Shown: positions 25,075 through 34,898, counted from the first letter of the stretch. The stretch: DNA of 64,000 nucleotides from Chlorogloeopsis fritschii PCC 6912 (GCF_000317285.1 NZ_AJLN01000081.1:54407-118406), one strand, 5' to 3'. Translations and numbers: made by a program. The notes: generated from the sequence alone by a model not told the origin.

Positions 25075-27021
25075 TTAAGATTCTCTTCCAGATGCCCAAG
25101 TGTCACGCCATTTAACAGTACCTTCGCTAGCAATCACCCAGCGACGAGAAACAAGGTTTTCCCGCAGGGGAGAACGCCCTTCTCGTAACATAGCGTATTT
25201 ATAATTGATCAACTTACCAGCACTTTCGTTGAAGGGAATTTCGCCAAACCAGGTGTTAGAGTTGATGTATTCTAGGGGATGTGCTTTGCCAATATCCCAA
25301 TTACCGAGTTCGGGACAATCTCCAATCACAACAATTGTTTCTCCAGGTTGGGTGCAGACGCCATTTAATTGTACTCTGACAATTGTTTGTCCTTTGACGC
25401 GTTCCCCAACATGGCTAATTGCGATCGCTTCTTTGGGAGCAAGTTCTAGGTTATAAATTTTTCCATCTTGGACTTCAAATTTGCGCCCTGTCAACAAGCA
25501 AGTATGTTCTCGATCTGGCAATTCTGTATCTACTACGTCTAGCGTCACAGCATCACCTCTGTTTAAAGCCACAAAACAGCGAGAATCGCGGTAGCGGCGC
25601 ACGTAGCAATAAACATCTGGGGTAATATATTTTTGCCACTGACTGCCCATTGAGATGGCTGGGTTGAGACGGCGCAATCCCGAAAGCTTGCGTATATCTC
25701 GATAGATAGGAGTATCAGTATCCCAACTTTCCATCATCGGACGATTGTAGGGATCGTTATTGCCGTAAATATTGCGATCGCCATTGGTATCATTATGCAG
25801 ATATTGTTCCGTCCCATAAAACAGGCAGGGAATTCCACGAGTCGTCATCAACAAAATCACTGCCAAGCGTAAAATATCATGGTCGGGATTGACAGTTAAA
25901 AAGCGGTGCATATCGTGGTTATCGATAAAGGTGATTAGTTCTGTCGCACCGTTGTAGCGATAGTCTTCATCCAGTACATTCTGAACTAAATAAAATCCTT
26001 TATCATCATAGGCTGCTAAAGCTTGCCGAATTGCCATGCACAACCCAAAGTCAAGAATTGTCATCCCAGAATTGTTGGTGAATTCAACCGCGCGATCGTC
26101 TCCGGGGTTGCTGTAAATCCATTCCCCAAAAATGAAGACATCTGGCTTGTGGTTGTACATCTCGCCTGTAAACTCTTGCCAAAACCAAATCGGCATATGC
26201 TTGACTGTATCCACCCGCAGTGCATCCACACCCCGATCCAACCACTGCTTAATTGCAGATTTAATATAGTTGCGGTACTGAACATTGTTTTCGTTAAAAG
26301 TGGCTAATCCTGAAAGTTCACAGTTTTGAACTTGCCACTCATCTTCCCAATTGCTAACTTCGCCGTAGTGATGATACCAATAGTCTTTATCATCATTGAA
26401 GTCAGCAATTTTGACTCCATCATCGTACAATTCACCCTTACAACCGCCTGTGTCTGGGCTGCTGTGGTTGCAGACAATATCTAGCACGAGCTTCATTTTA
26501 CGCTTGTGCAATTCTTCAATTAGGCGATCGAAAACAGTGTTTCTGGTTTCTTGAGTGTTATTGAGAGAAGGATCGTCATCAGCAGCAATAAAGCGAGGAT
26601 TTAAGCGTTTAAAATCTTTTGTCCAGTAACCATGAATCGCAGCACTTTGAATAAATAATTGCTCAACTTGCTCAAATAAGGGGGTTAGCCAAATTGCAGT
26701 CACTCCCATATTTTTGAGATAATCTAGTTTGTCAATTACTCCTTGCAAGTCTCCACCCCAGTACTTGCCCCAATCTTGGGCATTTGGATCGTAAAGTTCT
26801 GGATTGGGGCCTTCACTGTTATTTGGATCGCCATCAAAAAAGCGATCTACTACAAGAAAATAGATTGTTTCTTGGCGAAACTCAATATCTCTGGTGTAAA
26901 GAAATTCTAAATCAATATCTGAATCTGGTTTTGGTGATTGAATAATTGCTTCTACTTCTGCTGCTGGATTTTCTACTTTATATTGAGCGTCTGATGTTTG
27001 AGATGGAGGATTTGCTACCAT
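25075..27021 (-). CDS. Alpha-amylase family (GH13) protein with C-terminal CBM20
   Basis: This is a glycoside hydrolase acting on alpha-1,4-glucans such as glycogen or starch. The catalytic barrel shows GVDALRVDTVKH (nucleophile Asp271 of the chosen 648-residue form), DVFIFGEWIYSN (acid/base Glu300) and FIDNHDMHRF (Asp370), plus LVLDIVCNHSS. A beta-sandwich domain follows, then a starch-binding CBM20 at about 545-645 (VRVQLNGVCTQPGETIVVIG, CPELGNWDIGKAHPL). The open frame reaches 27153, but the upstream part has no conserved sequence; ATG at 27021 begins MVANPPSQTSDAQ. No signal peptide is visible from this start, so it is probably cytoplasmic glycogen or maltodextrin metabolism. The domain order recalls cyclodextrin glucanotransferases, so transferase activity is possible. 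Confidence 0.88.
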   Translation of the reverse strand: MVANPPSQTSDAQYKVENPAAEVEAIIQSPKPDSDIDLEFLYTRDIEFRQETIYFLVVDRFFDGDPNNSEGPNPELYDPNAQDWGKYWGGDLQGVIDKLDYLKNMGVTAIWLTPLFEQVEQLFIQSAAIHGYWTKDFKRLNPRFIAADDDPSLNNTQETRNTVFDRLIEELHKRKMKLVLDIVCNHSSPDTGGCKGELYDDGVKIADFNDDKDYWYHHYGEVSNWEDEWQVQNCELSGLATFNENNVQYRNYIKSAIKQWLDRGVDALRVDTVKHMPIWFWQEFTGEMYNHKPDVFIFGEWIYSNPGDDRAVEFTNNSGMTILDFGLCMAIRQALAAYDDKGFYLVQNVLDEDYRYNGATELITFIDNHDMHRFLTVNPDHDILRLAVILLMTTRGIPCLFYGTEQYLHNDTNGDRNIYGNNDPYNRPMMESWDTDTPIYRDIRKLSGLRRLNPAISMGSQWQKYITPDVYCYVRRYRDSRCFVALNRGDAVTLDVVDTELPDREHTCLLTGRKFEVQDGKIYNLELAPKEAIAISHVGERVKGQTIVRVQLNGVCTQPGETIVVIGDCPELGNWDIGKAHPLEYINSNTWFGEIPFNESAGKLINYKYAMLREGRSPLRENLVSRRWVIASEGTVKWRDTWASGRES

Positions 27022-27153
27022 AGTGAAGTGATAACCAAGCAATATATTAAGGAACGATCGCAGAACTGTAATTTTGCTGAAGACTATCGCTTCATTACAT
27101 ACTTCTGTCAATCGACAGTATCTATTTAATTTAAAAAAAATAAATCTATCCAA

Positions 27154-27732
27154 AGTTAGTTTTGTTATTAAATCTTGAGAGAGATATGAAATTAATTATT
27201 TTTTATATTATTATAAAAGGTTAAAATTTTAAAAATAAAGATGTATGGGCGTGGCAAAGCTAAATTTGTGCAATCAGCCTTGTGCTTTTATTTTCAAATA
27301 AATCGACCACAGATGAACACAGATAAACACAGATTTTATCGGTGTCTATCGGTGCCCATCTGTGGTTGTAATTAACCTAGATCGTGATTGTTGCAATAAG
27401 TCTATTATATGAGTAGTCAAGTATTGTGAAGACAGAGTTACTACAAGCTTTTTCTGTTGCATCATTTTAGCCTTACCACGCCAGAATTAATAGAATACTT
27501 GTAAAGTAATTTTTGAATTTTTAAGTTTAATTTTTATACCGATTTCTTAAAATAGAATGATTTAAAAATAGTAATTTGTCAATTAAACAACAATTAAAAA
27601 TAAAAAGAGTTAGGATGAATAGAGAATATTAATTATCCTATAGATTGAGTTAATAGAAATATACTTATCTAGCTATTACACTATAGTAGGATATAATTCT
27701 TCTACCCATTTCTTGATTAAGAGGGTAAAAAA
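27154..27732. other. Divergent AT-rich spacer with repeat hairpin
   Basis: Apart from the repeat at 27307-27365, it contains no gene-sized frame or recognisable RNA. Promoters of the amylase and antiporter genes should lie here. Confidence 0.4.
27307..27365. repeat. CACAGATAAACACAGAT family hairpin, second copy
   Basis: CCACAGATG at 27307-27315 and CATCTGTGG at 27357-27365 close a long imperfect stem whose left arm reads AACACAGATAAACACAGAT. The right arm has diverged (GATAGACACCGAT in complement). Confidence 0.75.
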
Positions 27733-29808
27733 TTGCTGGCACAAAGTCCGATCATTGCCTTTACTATTCTTATACTCGTCATCTTTACAGTACCACCAAT
27801 TTTTGAGCGATTTCGCCTACCTGGGTTGGTAGGTTTGTTGGTAGCTGGTGTAGTACTGGGTCAAAATGGGCTAAATCTGCTCAATTCTGAATCTGAAACT
27901 ATCAAGCTGCTATCGGAAATCGGCAAAGTTTACTTGATGTTTGTGGCAGGCTTAGAAATTGATTTAGAGCAATTTCGCAAAACTAGAAATCGTTCAATTG
28001 GATTTGGAACACTGACTTTTTTAGTACCACTAATCACTGGCATTTTTATCGGGCGTTTATTTAATTTTAGTTGGAATGCTTCGGTTTTGATTGGTTCTTT
28101 GCTTGCCTCTCATACTCTCTTAGCTTATCCGATTGTTAGTCGCTTGGGTGTGGTAACAAACGAAGCTGTAACAGTCACAATTGGCGCTACAATTTTCACC
28201 GATACGGGTGCTTTGCTCGTTTTGGCAATTTGTGTAGGAATTCATGCTGGAGAATTCACAGCTTTAAGTTTAGTTACGCTTTTAGCTGGATTAGCAATTT
28301 ACTCTATTGTAGTTTTATTTGGCTTTGACTGGCTAGGAAAAGAATTTTTCCGTCGCTCAGGAGATGAGCAAGGTAATCAATTTTTATTTATATTGTTGGC
28401 ATTATTTATAGCCTCGGTAGGAGCGCAGGTAATTGGAGTTGAAAAAATTGTTGGTGCGTTTTTAGCAGGTTTAGCTGTCAATGATGTTTTAGGGCGTAGC
28501 CCAGTTCGAGAAAAGGTTGAGTTTGTCGGCAGTGTTCTATTTATCCCTTGTTTCTTTGTAGATATGGGGCTGCTGATTGATATTCCTGCTTTTGTTAAAA
28601 CTCTGAGTTCAGTTTGGCTGACTTTGGCAATTGTAGTGGGGTTAATAGGTAGCAAATTTGTTGCAGCATTCTTAGCTAAATTACTGTACCGCTACAATAA
28701 CGCAGAATTGCTGACGATGTGGTCATTATCACTACCGCAGGTAGCAGCTACATTGGCAGCAACTTTAGTTGCTTATAAAACCTTCAACTCTGCTGGAGAG
28801 CGGTTGATTAATGAGGGTGTTCTCAACAGTGTAATTGTGCTGATGCTAGTGACTGCAATTATTGGCCCCATCATTACATCACGATTTGCAACTACACTCA
28901 CAGTCCCGCAAGCAAACTTAGCAACAAATAAACTCTCCAGTTGGTGGCAAAACAGTATGGGTGAAGTGGAGGAGCAAACACCCACACCCAGTCCATTTAC
29001 TGTCGTAGTTCCAATTTACAATCCCAAAACCCAGCGTTATCTGATTGAAATGGCAGCGCTGTTAGCACGTCACGAATCTGGAAGGATTGTACCACTTGTG
29101 ATCGCAGTCGGTCGAGTTCATATGGATGATCCGCAATTAAATGCAGCACTCAGCCAATGTCGGCAAAGATTGGAAGGTGCTTTAGAAATTAGTCAAGAAT
29201 TTGGGGTGGAGGCATCACCAGCAGTTCGGATTGATGACGATGTGGCTTTAGGAATTAGCCGCACCAGTCGAGAAGAAAACGCCAATTTAGTAGTGATGGG
29301 TTGGTCGCGTAATACAGGTTTGCGTGCTCGCTTATTTGGTAATGTAATTGATAGTGTGTTTTGGTCTTCTCACTGTCCGGTAGCAGTTACAAGGCTTTTA
29401 AACAGTCCAACAAAGATTCAGCGCATTCTTGTACCAGTGGGGAATTTTACACCGCAAACTATAGGCGCTGTCAGGTTTGCCCAAATTTTGGCTGATGTTA
29501 ATCAAGCGCAAGTAGTTTTATTACACGTGTGCGATCGCCGAACACCTCAAGCACAAGTGAGCAAATTTGAGTCGCAGCTTTCTGAGATTGCTTCTCAAAG
29601 CAAGTTGCATGTAAATACTAGCATCAAAACCATTGTTAATGATGATATTGCCAGAGTAATTATCCGCGAAGCCGAGGCATTTGATTTAGTTGTGATGCGT
29701 TCTACTCGTTATCGTACTGCTGGTGGATTAGCTGTCAGTGAAGTCACAACCGAGGTAATTAAGGAACTCAATTGTTCAATTGTATTGCTAGGAGAACCCC
29801 ACTCTTAA
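27733..29808 (+). CDS. CPA2-type cation:proton antiporter with two USP domains
   Basis: The 691-residue protein has an N-terminal membrane domain of about 12 helices (residues 1-390) of the Na+/H+ or K+/H+ exchanger family, with the conserved Asp/Thr-rich unwound-helix signature (GATIFTDTGALLVL) and the VGAFLAGLAVNDVLGRS region. Two universal-stress-protein-like domains follow (about 417-555 and 560-690; NLVVMGWSRNTGL and FDLVVMRSTRYRT, with GNVIDSVFWSSHCPVAVTR). USP domains often bind ATP and tune the transporter. Translation starts at TTG 27733, supported by AGAGGG eight bases upstream; the next in-frame ATG would remove the first helix. The ion carried cannot be read from sequence. Confidence 0.88.
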   Translation: MLAQSPIIAFTILILVIFTVPPIFERFRLPGLVGLLVAGVVLGQNGLNLLNSESETIKLLSEIGKVYLMFVAGLEIDLEQFRKTRNRSIGFGTLTFLVPLITGIFIGRLFNFSWNASVLIGSLLASHTLLAYPIVSRLGVVTNEAVTVTIGATIFTDTGALLVLAICVGIHAGEFTALSLVTLLAGLAIYSIVVLFGFDWLGKEFFRRSGDEQGNQFLFILLALFIASVGAQVIGVEKIVGAFLAGLAVNDVLGRSPVREKVEFVGSVLFIPCFFVDMGLLIDIPAFVKTLSSVWLTLAIVVGLIGSKFVAAFLAKLLYRYNNAELLTMWSLSLPQVAATLAATLVAYKTFNSAGERLINEGVLNSVIVLMLVTAIIGPIITSRFATTLTVPQANLATNKLSSWWQNSMGEVEEQTPTPSPFTVVVPIYNPKTQRYLIEMAALLARHESGRIVPLVIAVGRVHMDDPQLNAALSQCRQRLEGALEISQEFGVEASPAVRIDDDVALGISRTSREENANLVVMGWSRNTGLRARLFGNVIDSVFWSSHCPVAVTRLLNSPTKIQRILVPVGNFTPQTIGAVRFAQILADVNQAQVVLLHVCDRRTPQAQVSKFESQLSEIASQSKLHVNTSIKTIVNDDIARVIIREAEAFDLVVMRSTRYRTAGGLAVSEVTTEVIKELNCSIVLLGEPHS

Positions 29809-29824
29809 ATCCCGGCTGTATAAC

Positions 29825-29920
29825 ATAGGACTTATGCAAAATTCCTCTTAAATCTTTTTTCCTTCGTATCCTCCACGCCTGGAGTGGTTTATTATTCCAT
29901 CACTCGTGCGCAAGTCCTGT
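29825..29920. mobile_element. MITE-like element of about 96 bp
   Basis: ATAGGACTTATGCAAA at the left and GTGCGCAAGTCCTGT at the right are imperfect inverted repeats of about 15 bp enclosing 65 bases without coding capacity. GGACTT(A/G)CGCAA-type ends are frequent in cyanobacterial spacers and resemble terminal repeats of insertion sequences. No transposase is present. The target duplication is not clear. Confidence 0.55.
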
Positions 29921-30131
29921 AACAATAAAAAAGTCGTATAACAAAAATAAAGTTATACAAATTATGGGGATTACCAAAAAATAAATTACCCAATAATGTA
30001 GCGACAAAATATCATGCACTAAATTAGCTGTGTCACGCCAGTAGCAACTTCTGCCTTCCCTGTAGCAAATTCCGCCTTCACGTTTGGGTGTTTTGCGCAG
30101 TCTGTAGCAGCTTCCGCCTTCGTGTTCAAGA

Positions 30132-30180
30132 AGAGCCAGAGGCTCTTAATTCTCGTTACCAGGTTAAACCTGGTAACGAG
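30132..30180. repeat. Double palindrome, AGAGCC and ACCAGGTT elements
   Basis: AAGAGCCAGAGGCTCTT is followed by a 29-bp palindrome at 30152-30180 (CTCGTTACCAGGTT, AACCTGGTAACGAG). The same pair occurs in reverse order at 63911-63957, so the two palindromes travel as one unit. Confidence 0.8.
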
Positions 30181-30206
30181 CGTGGTGGGCTGCTCTGCTG
30201 CCTCCT

Positions 30207-30407
30207 TTACTGTTGTAACTGGTGCAAAATTTGAGATTTGAAATCAGGCGGGTTTTGTCTGTCGCAAGCGTACTGCGCGTCAAAGCGCAGTTTTGCCCAA
30301 GTAAGTAGCACGATTAAACCGTAGACGAGTAGTATGTAAAGTTTTGTGGGAGTAAAGAGGAAAGGTTTTTCTTTTACCTTTCCCTTTACTTGCACAACAG
30401 AAGTCAC
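30207..30407 (-). CDS. Doubtful small membrane protein
   Basis: A GTG-started frame of 66 residues with one hydrophobic stretch (KLYILLVYGLIVLLTWAKL) after a basic start. There is no ribosome binding site, and its 3' part runs through repeat-like DNA (TTTGAGATTTGAAATC). It could be a real single-span protein or chance; I favour chance slightly. Confidence 0.22.
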   Translation of the reverse strand: MTSVVQVKGKVKEKPFLFTPTKLYILLVYGLIVLLTWAKLRFDAQYACDRQNPPDFKSQILHQLQQ

Positions 30408-30584
30408 AAGACGCTTTGCGAAGTTCAGAAATTGGGAGGAGCACAGAAGTAGGAAACTTCAGAAATTTTTGATCCGTCTGAAAAATACATTTGGTTTTGA
30501 CAATAGCAAAAGAAGGTGTAGCTTGGTTTAATAGTAAAAACGACAGTGCTGTATAAATTACTATAAAGTCTATTTCTACCAAGT

Positions 30585-31553
30585 ATGACTAAAAAAGCTC
30601 TGATTACCGGATTAACTGGGCAAGACGGCTCCTACCTCGCCGAACTTCTTTTAGAAAAAGGCTACCAAATATATGGTTTAGTCCGTCGTTCTAGCACCAG
30701 CAACCTAGAACGGATCAGTCATCTTTTCAACCAGATCCAAATTGTATCTGGCGATCTATTGGATCAGTCTTCACTCATGGATGTTGTGAATGACTGTCAA
30801 CCGGATGAAATTTATAACCTTGCTTCCCAAAGCTATGTTCCTCTTTCTTGGAAACAACCCGCTCTGACTGCAGAATACACAGCCCTTGGTGTTTCCCGTC
30901 TTCTAGAATCGATTCGACGCTGCAAGCCAGATGCTAAATTTTACCAAGCTTCTAGTAGTGAAGTGTTTGGTCAACCTGATGAATCTCCTCAAACTGAACG
31001 TACTGCTTTTCGCCCGCGTAACCCTTACGGTGTTGCCAAAGCTTACGCCCACTGGATGACAGTTAATTATCGCCAACAATATAAACTCTTTGGCTGTTGC
31101 GGTATTACCTACACTCACGAATCTCCACGTCGCGGTACAGAGTTTGTATTTCGCAAAATCACGCGTACTGCCGCGATGATTAAACTAGGTTTAGCCAATG
31201 AATTGAAGCTTGGTAACTTAGATGCTCGACGTGACTGGTGCTACGCCAAAGATGCGGTGTGCGCGATGTGGATGATGCTCCAGCAAGAAAAACCAGATGA
31301 CTATATTATTGCTAGTGGCGAAACTCACTCAGTACGGGAGTTAGTTGAGTGTGCTTTTAATTGTTTGGGATTGGATTGGCAGGATTATGTATCTGTCGAT
31401 CCTGCTTTTTACCGCCCAGATGAACCTGTACAATTAGTTGGTTGTATTTACAAAATCAAAGCACAATTAGGTTGGAAACCCCAGTATTCCTTTCAACAGT
31501 TAGTAGAGTTAATGGTTGATCGCGACTTGAAGGAATTGAGTGACAATCCGTAA
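30585..31553 (+). CDS. gmd: GDP-mannose 4,6-dehydratase family protein
   Basis: The enzyme converts GDP-mannose to GDP-4-keto-6-deoxymannose, the precursor of GDP-fucose, GDP-rhamnose and related sugars. The 322-residue extended short-chain dehydrogenase has the NAD(P) motif ITGLTGQDGSYLAELLLEKG (5-24), SSSEVFG (catalytic Ser/Glu region) and YGVAKAYAHW (Tyr-xxx-Lys). HESPRRGTEFVFRKIT and LGNLDARRDWCYAKD are typical for the family. It is somewhat shorter than many Gmd proteins, and FVFRKIT replaces the commoner FVTRKIT, so activity on another GDP-sugar is possible. It precedes two glycosyltransferase genes in the same direction and probably supplies their sugar donor. Confidence 0.88.
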   Translation: MTKKALITGLTGQDGSYLAELLLEKGYQIYGLVRRSSTSNLERISHLFNQIQIVSGDLLDQSSLMDVVNDCQPDEIYNLASQSYVPLSWKQPALTAEYTALGVSRLLESIRRCKPDAKFYQASSSEVFGQPDESPQTERTAFRPRNPYGVAKAYAHWMTVNYRQQYKLFGCCGITYTHESPRRGTEFVFRKITRTAAMIKLGLANELKLGNLDARRDWCYAKDAVCAMWMMLQQEKPDDYIIASGETHSVRELVECAFNCLGLDWQDYVSVDPAFYRPDEPVQLVGCIYKIKAQLGWKPQYSFQQLVELMVDRDLKELSDNP

Positions 31554-31658
31554 TTAAGATTAAGCAGGCGGAATCAAAGCGATACGCGTTAAGGAATAGA
31601 AAGAGACAGTTAGCGATTCTGAATCCAAAATGAGATCAAATACTTAAGGAGGACAATT

Positions 31659-32966
31659 ATGCAATCAACACCTGAAATTCAAACCAAGGTTGCGAATTTT
31701 CCCCTTGGTGTTAATATTTCAGGTTATGTAAACAGTGAATTTGGACTTGGTGAAGGAGTCAGAGGAACCATTAGAGCTTTAGAAGCTGCTGGTATTCCTT
31801 TTGTAATTAACAATTGCAATTTCAATACCATGCATAGGAAATTAGACTCTACTTACACAGATTTCTCTGACGAAAATCCTTATCCAATTAACATTGTGCA
31901 AGTCAATGTGGATATGATACATACTTTTATCAATTCCACTAGCCCTGCATATTTTCAAAAAAAATATAACATTGGATTTTGGGCATGGGAGCTTCCAGAA
32001 TTCCCAAAAGAGTGGCTACCTGCTCTTAATCTTTTCCATGAAATATGGACTCCAAGTAGTTACTGCACAGAAGCGATCGCGCCTGTATCTCCAATTCCGG
32101 TACTGAAGGTTATGCATAGCATCTCCCTTCCGCAACCTTCAGCCACAAAACAAGCACTAGGTTTGTCTGATAACAAATTTATTTTTCTTTTTATATTTGA
32201 TTTTTGCAGCATTTTTGAACGTAAGAATCCCATAGCAATTGTTGAAGCATTTCAAATAGCATTTGGGAAAGAAAATCAAGATGTATTGCTAGTAATTAAA
32301 TTTTCTAACGCTAAATATTTCCCTGAGCACCTCCAGAAATTTAAAGCTTTCGTAGCAAACTTTAAAAATATCAAATTAATAGATGATTATTTACTAAAAG
32401 ATGAACTGAATGCGCTCATCTACCACTGTGATTGTTATGTTTCTTTGCATCGTTCTGAAGGATTTGGGCTGACGATGGCAGAAGCAATGTTTTATGGCAA
32501 ACCAGTAATAGCAACTGCCTATTCAGCTAATACTGAATTTATGAATATCGGTAATAGTTTCCTTGTCAAATACTCTTTAGTGAGATTAACAGAAGATTAC
32601 GGCTCTTACAAAAAAGGGAATGTCTGGGCAGAGCCAGATATTGCTCATGCGGCAGATTTAATGCAATATGTATTTAATAATTATGAAGAAGCAAAACAGG
32701 TTGGTGCTAAAGCAGCCCAAGATATCCAGTCTTTATTAAGCCCAAAAGTAATTGGAGAAAAAATTAAAAAAAGACTGGAATATATAATGCAAATCAAGAA
32801 GGATAATTCAGAAATTTATCAACTACAAACAGAATTACAATATAAGAACGCAGAAAATTATCGATTACAAACTTTGGTTAACTCGATGGAAAGTAGTAAG
32901 TTTTGGCACTTGAGAAATCAATGGTTAAAAATCAAAGAAAAACTTATTTTTAACAATAAAAAATAA
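31659..32966 (+). CDS. Glycosyltransferase family 4 (GT-B fold)
   Basis: The 435-residue protein transfers a sugar from a nucleotide donor to a glycan chain. The C-terminal donor-binding motif is clear: HRSEGFGLTMAEAMFYGKPV at about 265-284, followed by ATAYSANTEFM. The N-terminal acceptor domain begins GVNISGYVNSEFGLGEGVRG. The last 45 residues (EIYQLQTELQYKNAENYRLQ) look like a coiled coil. AAGGAGG before the ATG supports the start. It lies 105 bases after the gmd gene and 6 bases before the GT2 gene, so the two transferases are surely co-transcribed. The product glycan, perhaps exopolysaccharide or O-antigen, is not identifiable. Confidence 0.87.
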   Translation: MQSTPEIQTKVANFPLGVNISGYVNSEFGLGEGVRGTIRALEAAGIPFVINNCNFNTMHRKLDSTYTDFSDENPYPINIVQVNVDMIHTFINSTSPAYFQKKYNIGFWAWELPEFPKEWLPALNLFHEIWTPSSYCTEAIAPVSPIPVLKVMHSISLPQPSATKQALGLSDNKFIFLFIFDFCSIFERKNPIAIVEAFQIAFGKENQDVLLVIKFSNAKYFPEHLQKFKAFVANFKNIKLIDDYLLKDELNALIYHCDCYVSLHRSEGFGLTMAEAMFYGKPVIATAYSANTEFMNIGNSFLVKYSLVRLTEDYGSYKKGNVWAEPDIAHAADLMQYVFNNYEEAKQVGAKAAQDIQSLLSPKVIGEKIKKRLEYIMQIKKDNSEIYQLQTELQYKNAENYRLQTLVNSMESSKFWHLRNQWLKIKEKLIFNNKK

Positions 32967-32972
32967 AAAAGT

Positions 32973-34766
32973 ATGCAACTTCATACAAATAATAAAATCC
33001 AGAAGTTACTAAGGATTTACAGAAGACGAGGAGCGCTAGGTTTATTAAATTTTCTATACCAAATAACTAAATCTCGATTAAAAAATAAAATTGCGTATCA
33101 AAAATGGATTAAAAAAAATACTTTAACAGAACAAGATATCACATCTACTTGTCATCAAATTGAGCAATGGCAACTCCGCCCAAAATTTTCAATTATTATG
33201 CCTGTTTATAATGTAGAGGCAAAATGGTTGACAAAAGCCATTGAATCAGTTCGCAATCAAATCTATCCAAACTGGGAGCTTTGCATTGCTGATGATGCTT
33301 CTACTTATCCTCATATTCGTTCTATATTGACTGATTACAGTAAACTCGATCCACGCATCAAAGTTATATTTCGTACAGAAAACGGGCATATTTCAACTGC
33401 TAGTAACTCTGCGTTAGAAGTGGTTACAGGAGAATATATTGCACTTTTAGATCATGATGATGAATTATCAATTGATGCTTTATTTGAAAATGCCAAATTA
33501 ATTAATCAGTATCCAGAAGCAGATTTTATTTATAGCGATGAAGACAAAATAGATGAGAATGGCAGCCGATTTTCACCTTACTTTAAACCAGATTGGTCGC
33601 CAGAATATTTTTATTCTTGTATGTACACCTGTCATTTAGGTGTTTATAGAACTAGCATTATTCGTGAAATTGGTGGTTTCCGCAGTGAGTATGACGGCTC
33701 GCAAGATTATGACTTGGTATTAAGAGTTGTAGAAAAAACCAAGAACATTTACCACATTCCCAAAATTCTTTACCACTGGCGCAGTATATCTGTCTCAGCC
33801 GCTTCTGGCTCACAAGCAAAGCCTTGGGCTTACACTGCTGGTAGAAAAGCTCTAGAATCTATGTTAGAACGCAGTCTATATTCAGGGCGTGTAGAGGAAA
33901 CAATCAATCCTGGTATTTATAGAGTTCGGCGCGACATCATTGGAAATCCCCTAGTTAGTATTATCATTCCCAGTGCTGGTACAACGATAAAAACTCCTTC
34001 AGGTTCACTGTGTCTGTTGGAAAATTGCCTCCGCAGCATTCAACAGGTGAGTACCTACCGCAACTTTGAAATTATTGTGGTAGATGGTTATGACATTCCC
34101 AAAGAAACTTTAGAAACAATCGCTGCTGGTAATGTGGAATTAGTGCGCTGTGCTGAACCATTTAATTTTTCGATGCGAATTAATAAAGGTGCAGTGCAAG
34201 CCAAAGGAGAATTTCTGTTATTGCTAAATGATGATACAGAAGTAATTACTCCTGATTGGCTAGAATCAATGTTGGAACTTGTACAACAAATAGAAATTGG
34301 TGTAGTTGGTGCAAAGCTTTTGTTTCCTGATGGGAAAATACAGCATACAGGAGTGCTAATTCTGGAAGGAAATCCTTGTCATGCATTTTACGGTTTTGAT
34401 AACGAAGCTTCTGGTTATTATTGCTCAAATATAGTTAACCGAAACTACTTAGCTGTAACTGCTGCTTGTTTGATGATGCGAAAAGAATTATTTCAACAGT
34501 TGGAAGGGATGGATGAGCATTTTCCTTTGAACTATAACGATGTTGATTTATGTTTAAAAGCACATCAAGCGGGATATCGTAATGTAGTAACACCCTATGC
34601 TCAATTAATTCACTATGAATCAGCTAGTAGACAAAAAGGTTTAAAACCAGGAGAATGGCATTTATTAAATAATAAGTGGAATAATTACTTTGAATATTTA
34701 AAAACAGACCCATACTATAATATAAATCTATCATCAAAAACGGCTAATTTTGAGCTATCCCAATAA
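32973..34766 (+). CDS. Glycosyltransferase family 2 with two GT-A domains
   Basis: The 597-residue protein has two tandem GT2 modules. The first, at about 67-300, has FSIIMPVYNVEAKWLTKAIE, DDAS, and the metal-binding DHDDE (IALLDHDDELS). The second, at about 325-560, has VSIIIPSAG, LLLLNDDTEVITPDWLESML, and the acceptor-side YNDVDLCLKAHQAG. A basic N-terminal region of about 60 residues precedes them. Such dual-domain enzymes often add two different sugars or link repeat units. AT-rich codon use is shared with the preceding GT4 gene but not with gmd, hinting that the two transferases came together from elsewhere. Probably cytoplasmic or membrane-associated. Confidence 0.88.
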   Translation: MQLHTNNKIQKLLRIYRRRGALGLLNFLYQITKSRLKNKIAYQKWIKKNTLTEQDITSTCHQIEQWQLRPKFSIIMPVYNVEAKWLTKAIESVRNQIYPNWELCIADDASTYPHIRSILTDYSKLDPRIKVIFRTENGHISTASNSALEVVTGEYIALLDHDDELSIDALFENAKLINQYPEADFIYSDEDKIDENGSRFSPYFKPDWSPEYFYSCMYTCHLGVYRTSIIREIGGFRSEYDGSQDYDLVLRVVEKTKNIYHIPKILYHWRSISVSAASGSQAKPWAYTAGRKALESMLERSLYSGRVEETINPGIYRVRRDIIGNPLVSIIIPSAGTTIKTPSGSLCLLENCLRSIQQVSTYRNFEIIVVDGYDIPKETLETIAAGNVELVRCAEPFNFSMRINKGAVQAKGEFLLLLNDDTEVITPDWLESMLELVQQIEIGVVGAKLLFPDGKIQHTGVLILEGNPCHAFYGFDNEASGYYCSNIVNRNYLAVTAACLMMRKELFQQLEGMDEHFPLNYNDVDLCLKAHQAGYRNVVTPYAQLIHYESASRQKGLKPGEWHLLNNKWNNYFEYLKTDPYYNINLSSKTANFELSQ

Positions 34767-34898
34767 GTAAATAGGGTAAGGTTAGAATAATCAGCTTATT
34801 TCTATTTCCTATTTACAAAAAGCAGAGTATAAGGGAGCCACTGTGGTGGTTCCCCTACACCCTATGAATGTTCCCTCTCCCAAAAAGTTAGTTAGAAT

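Larger units (their letters stand above)
29921..30584. other. Repeat-rich spacer before the sugar-nucleotide gene
   Basis: It contains three degenerate direct repeats of GTAGCA(A/G)(C/A)TTC(T/C)GCCTTC (near 30040, 30062 and 30105), the palindromes listed separately, and a doubtful minus-strand ORF. No RNA gene was recognised. Confidence 0.45.
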
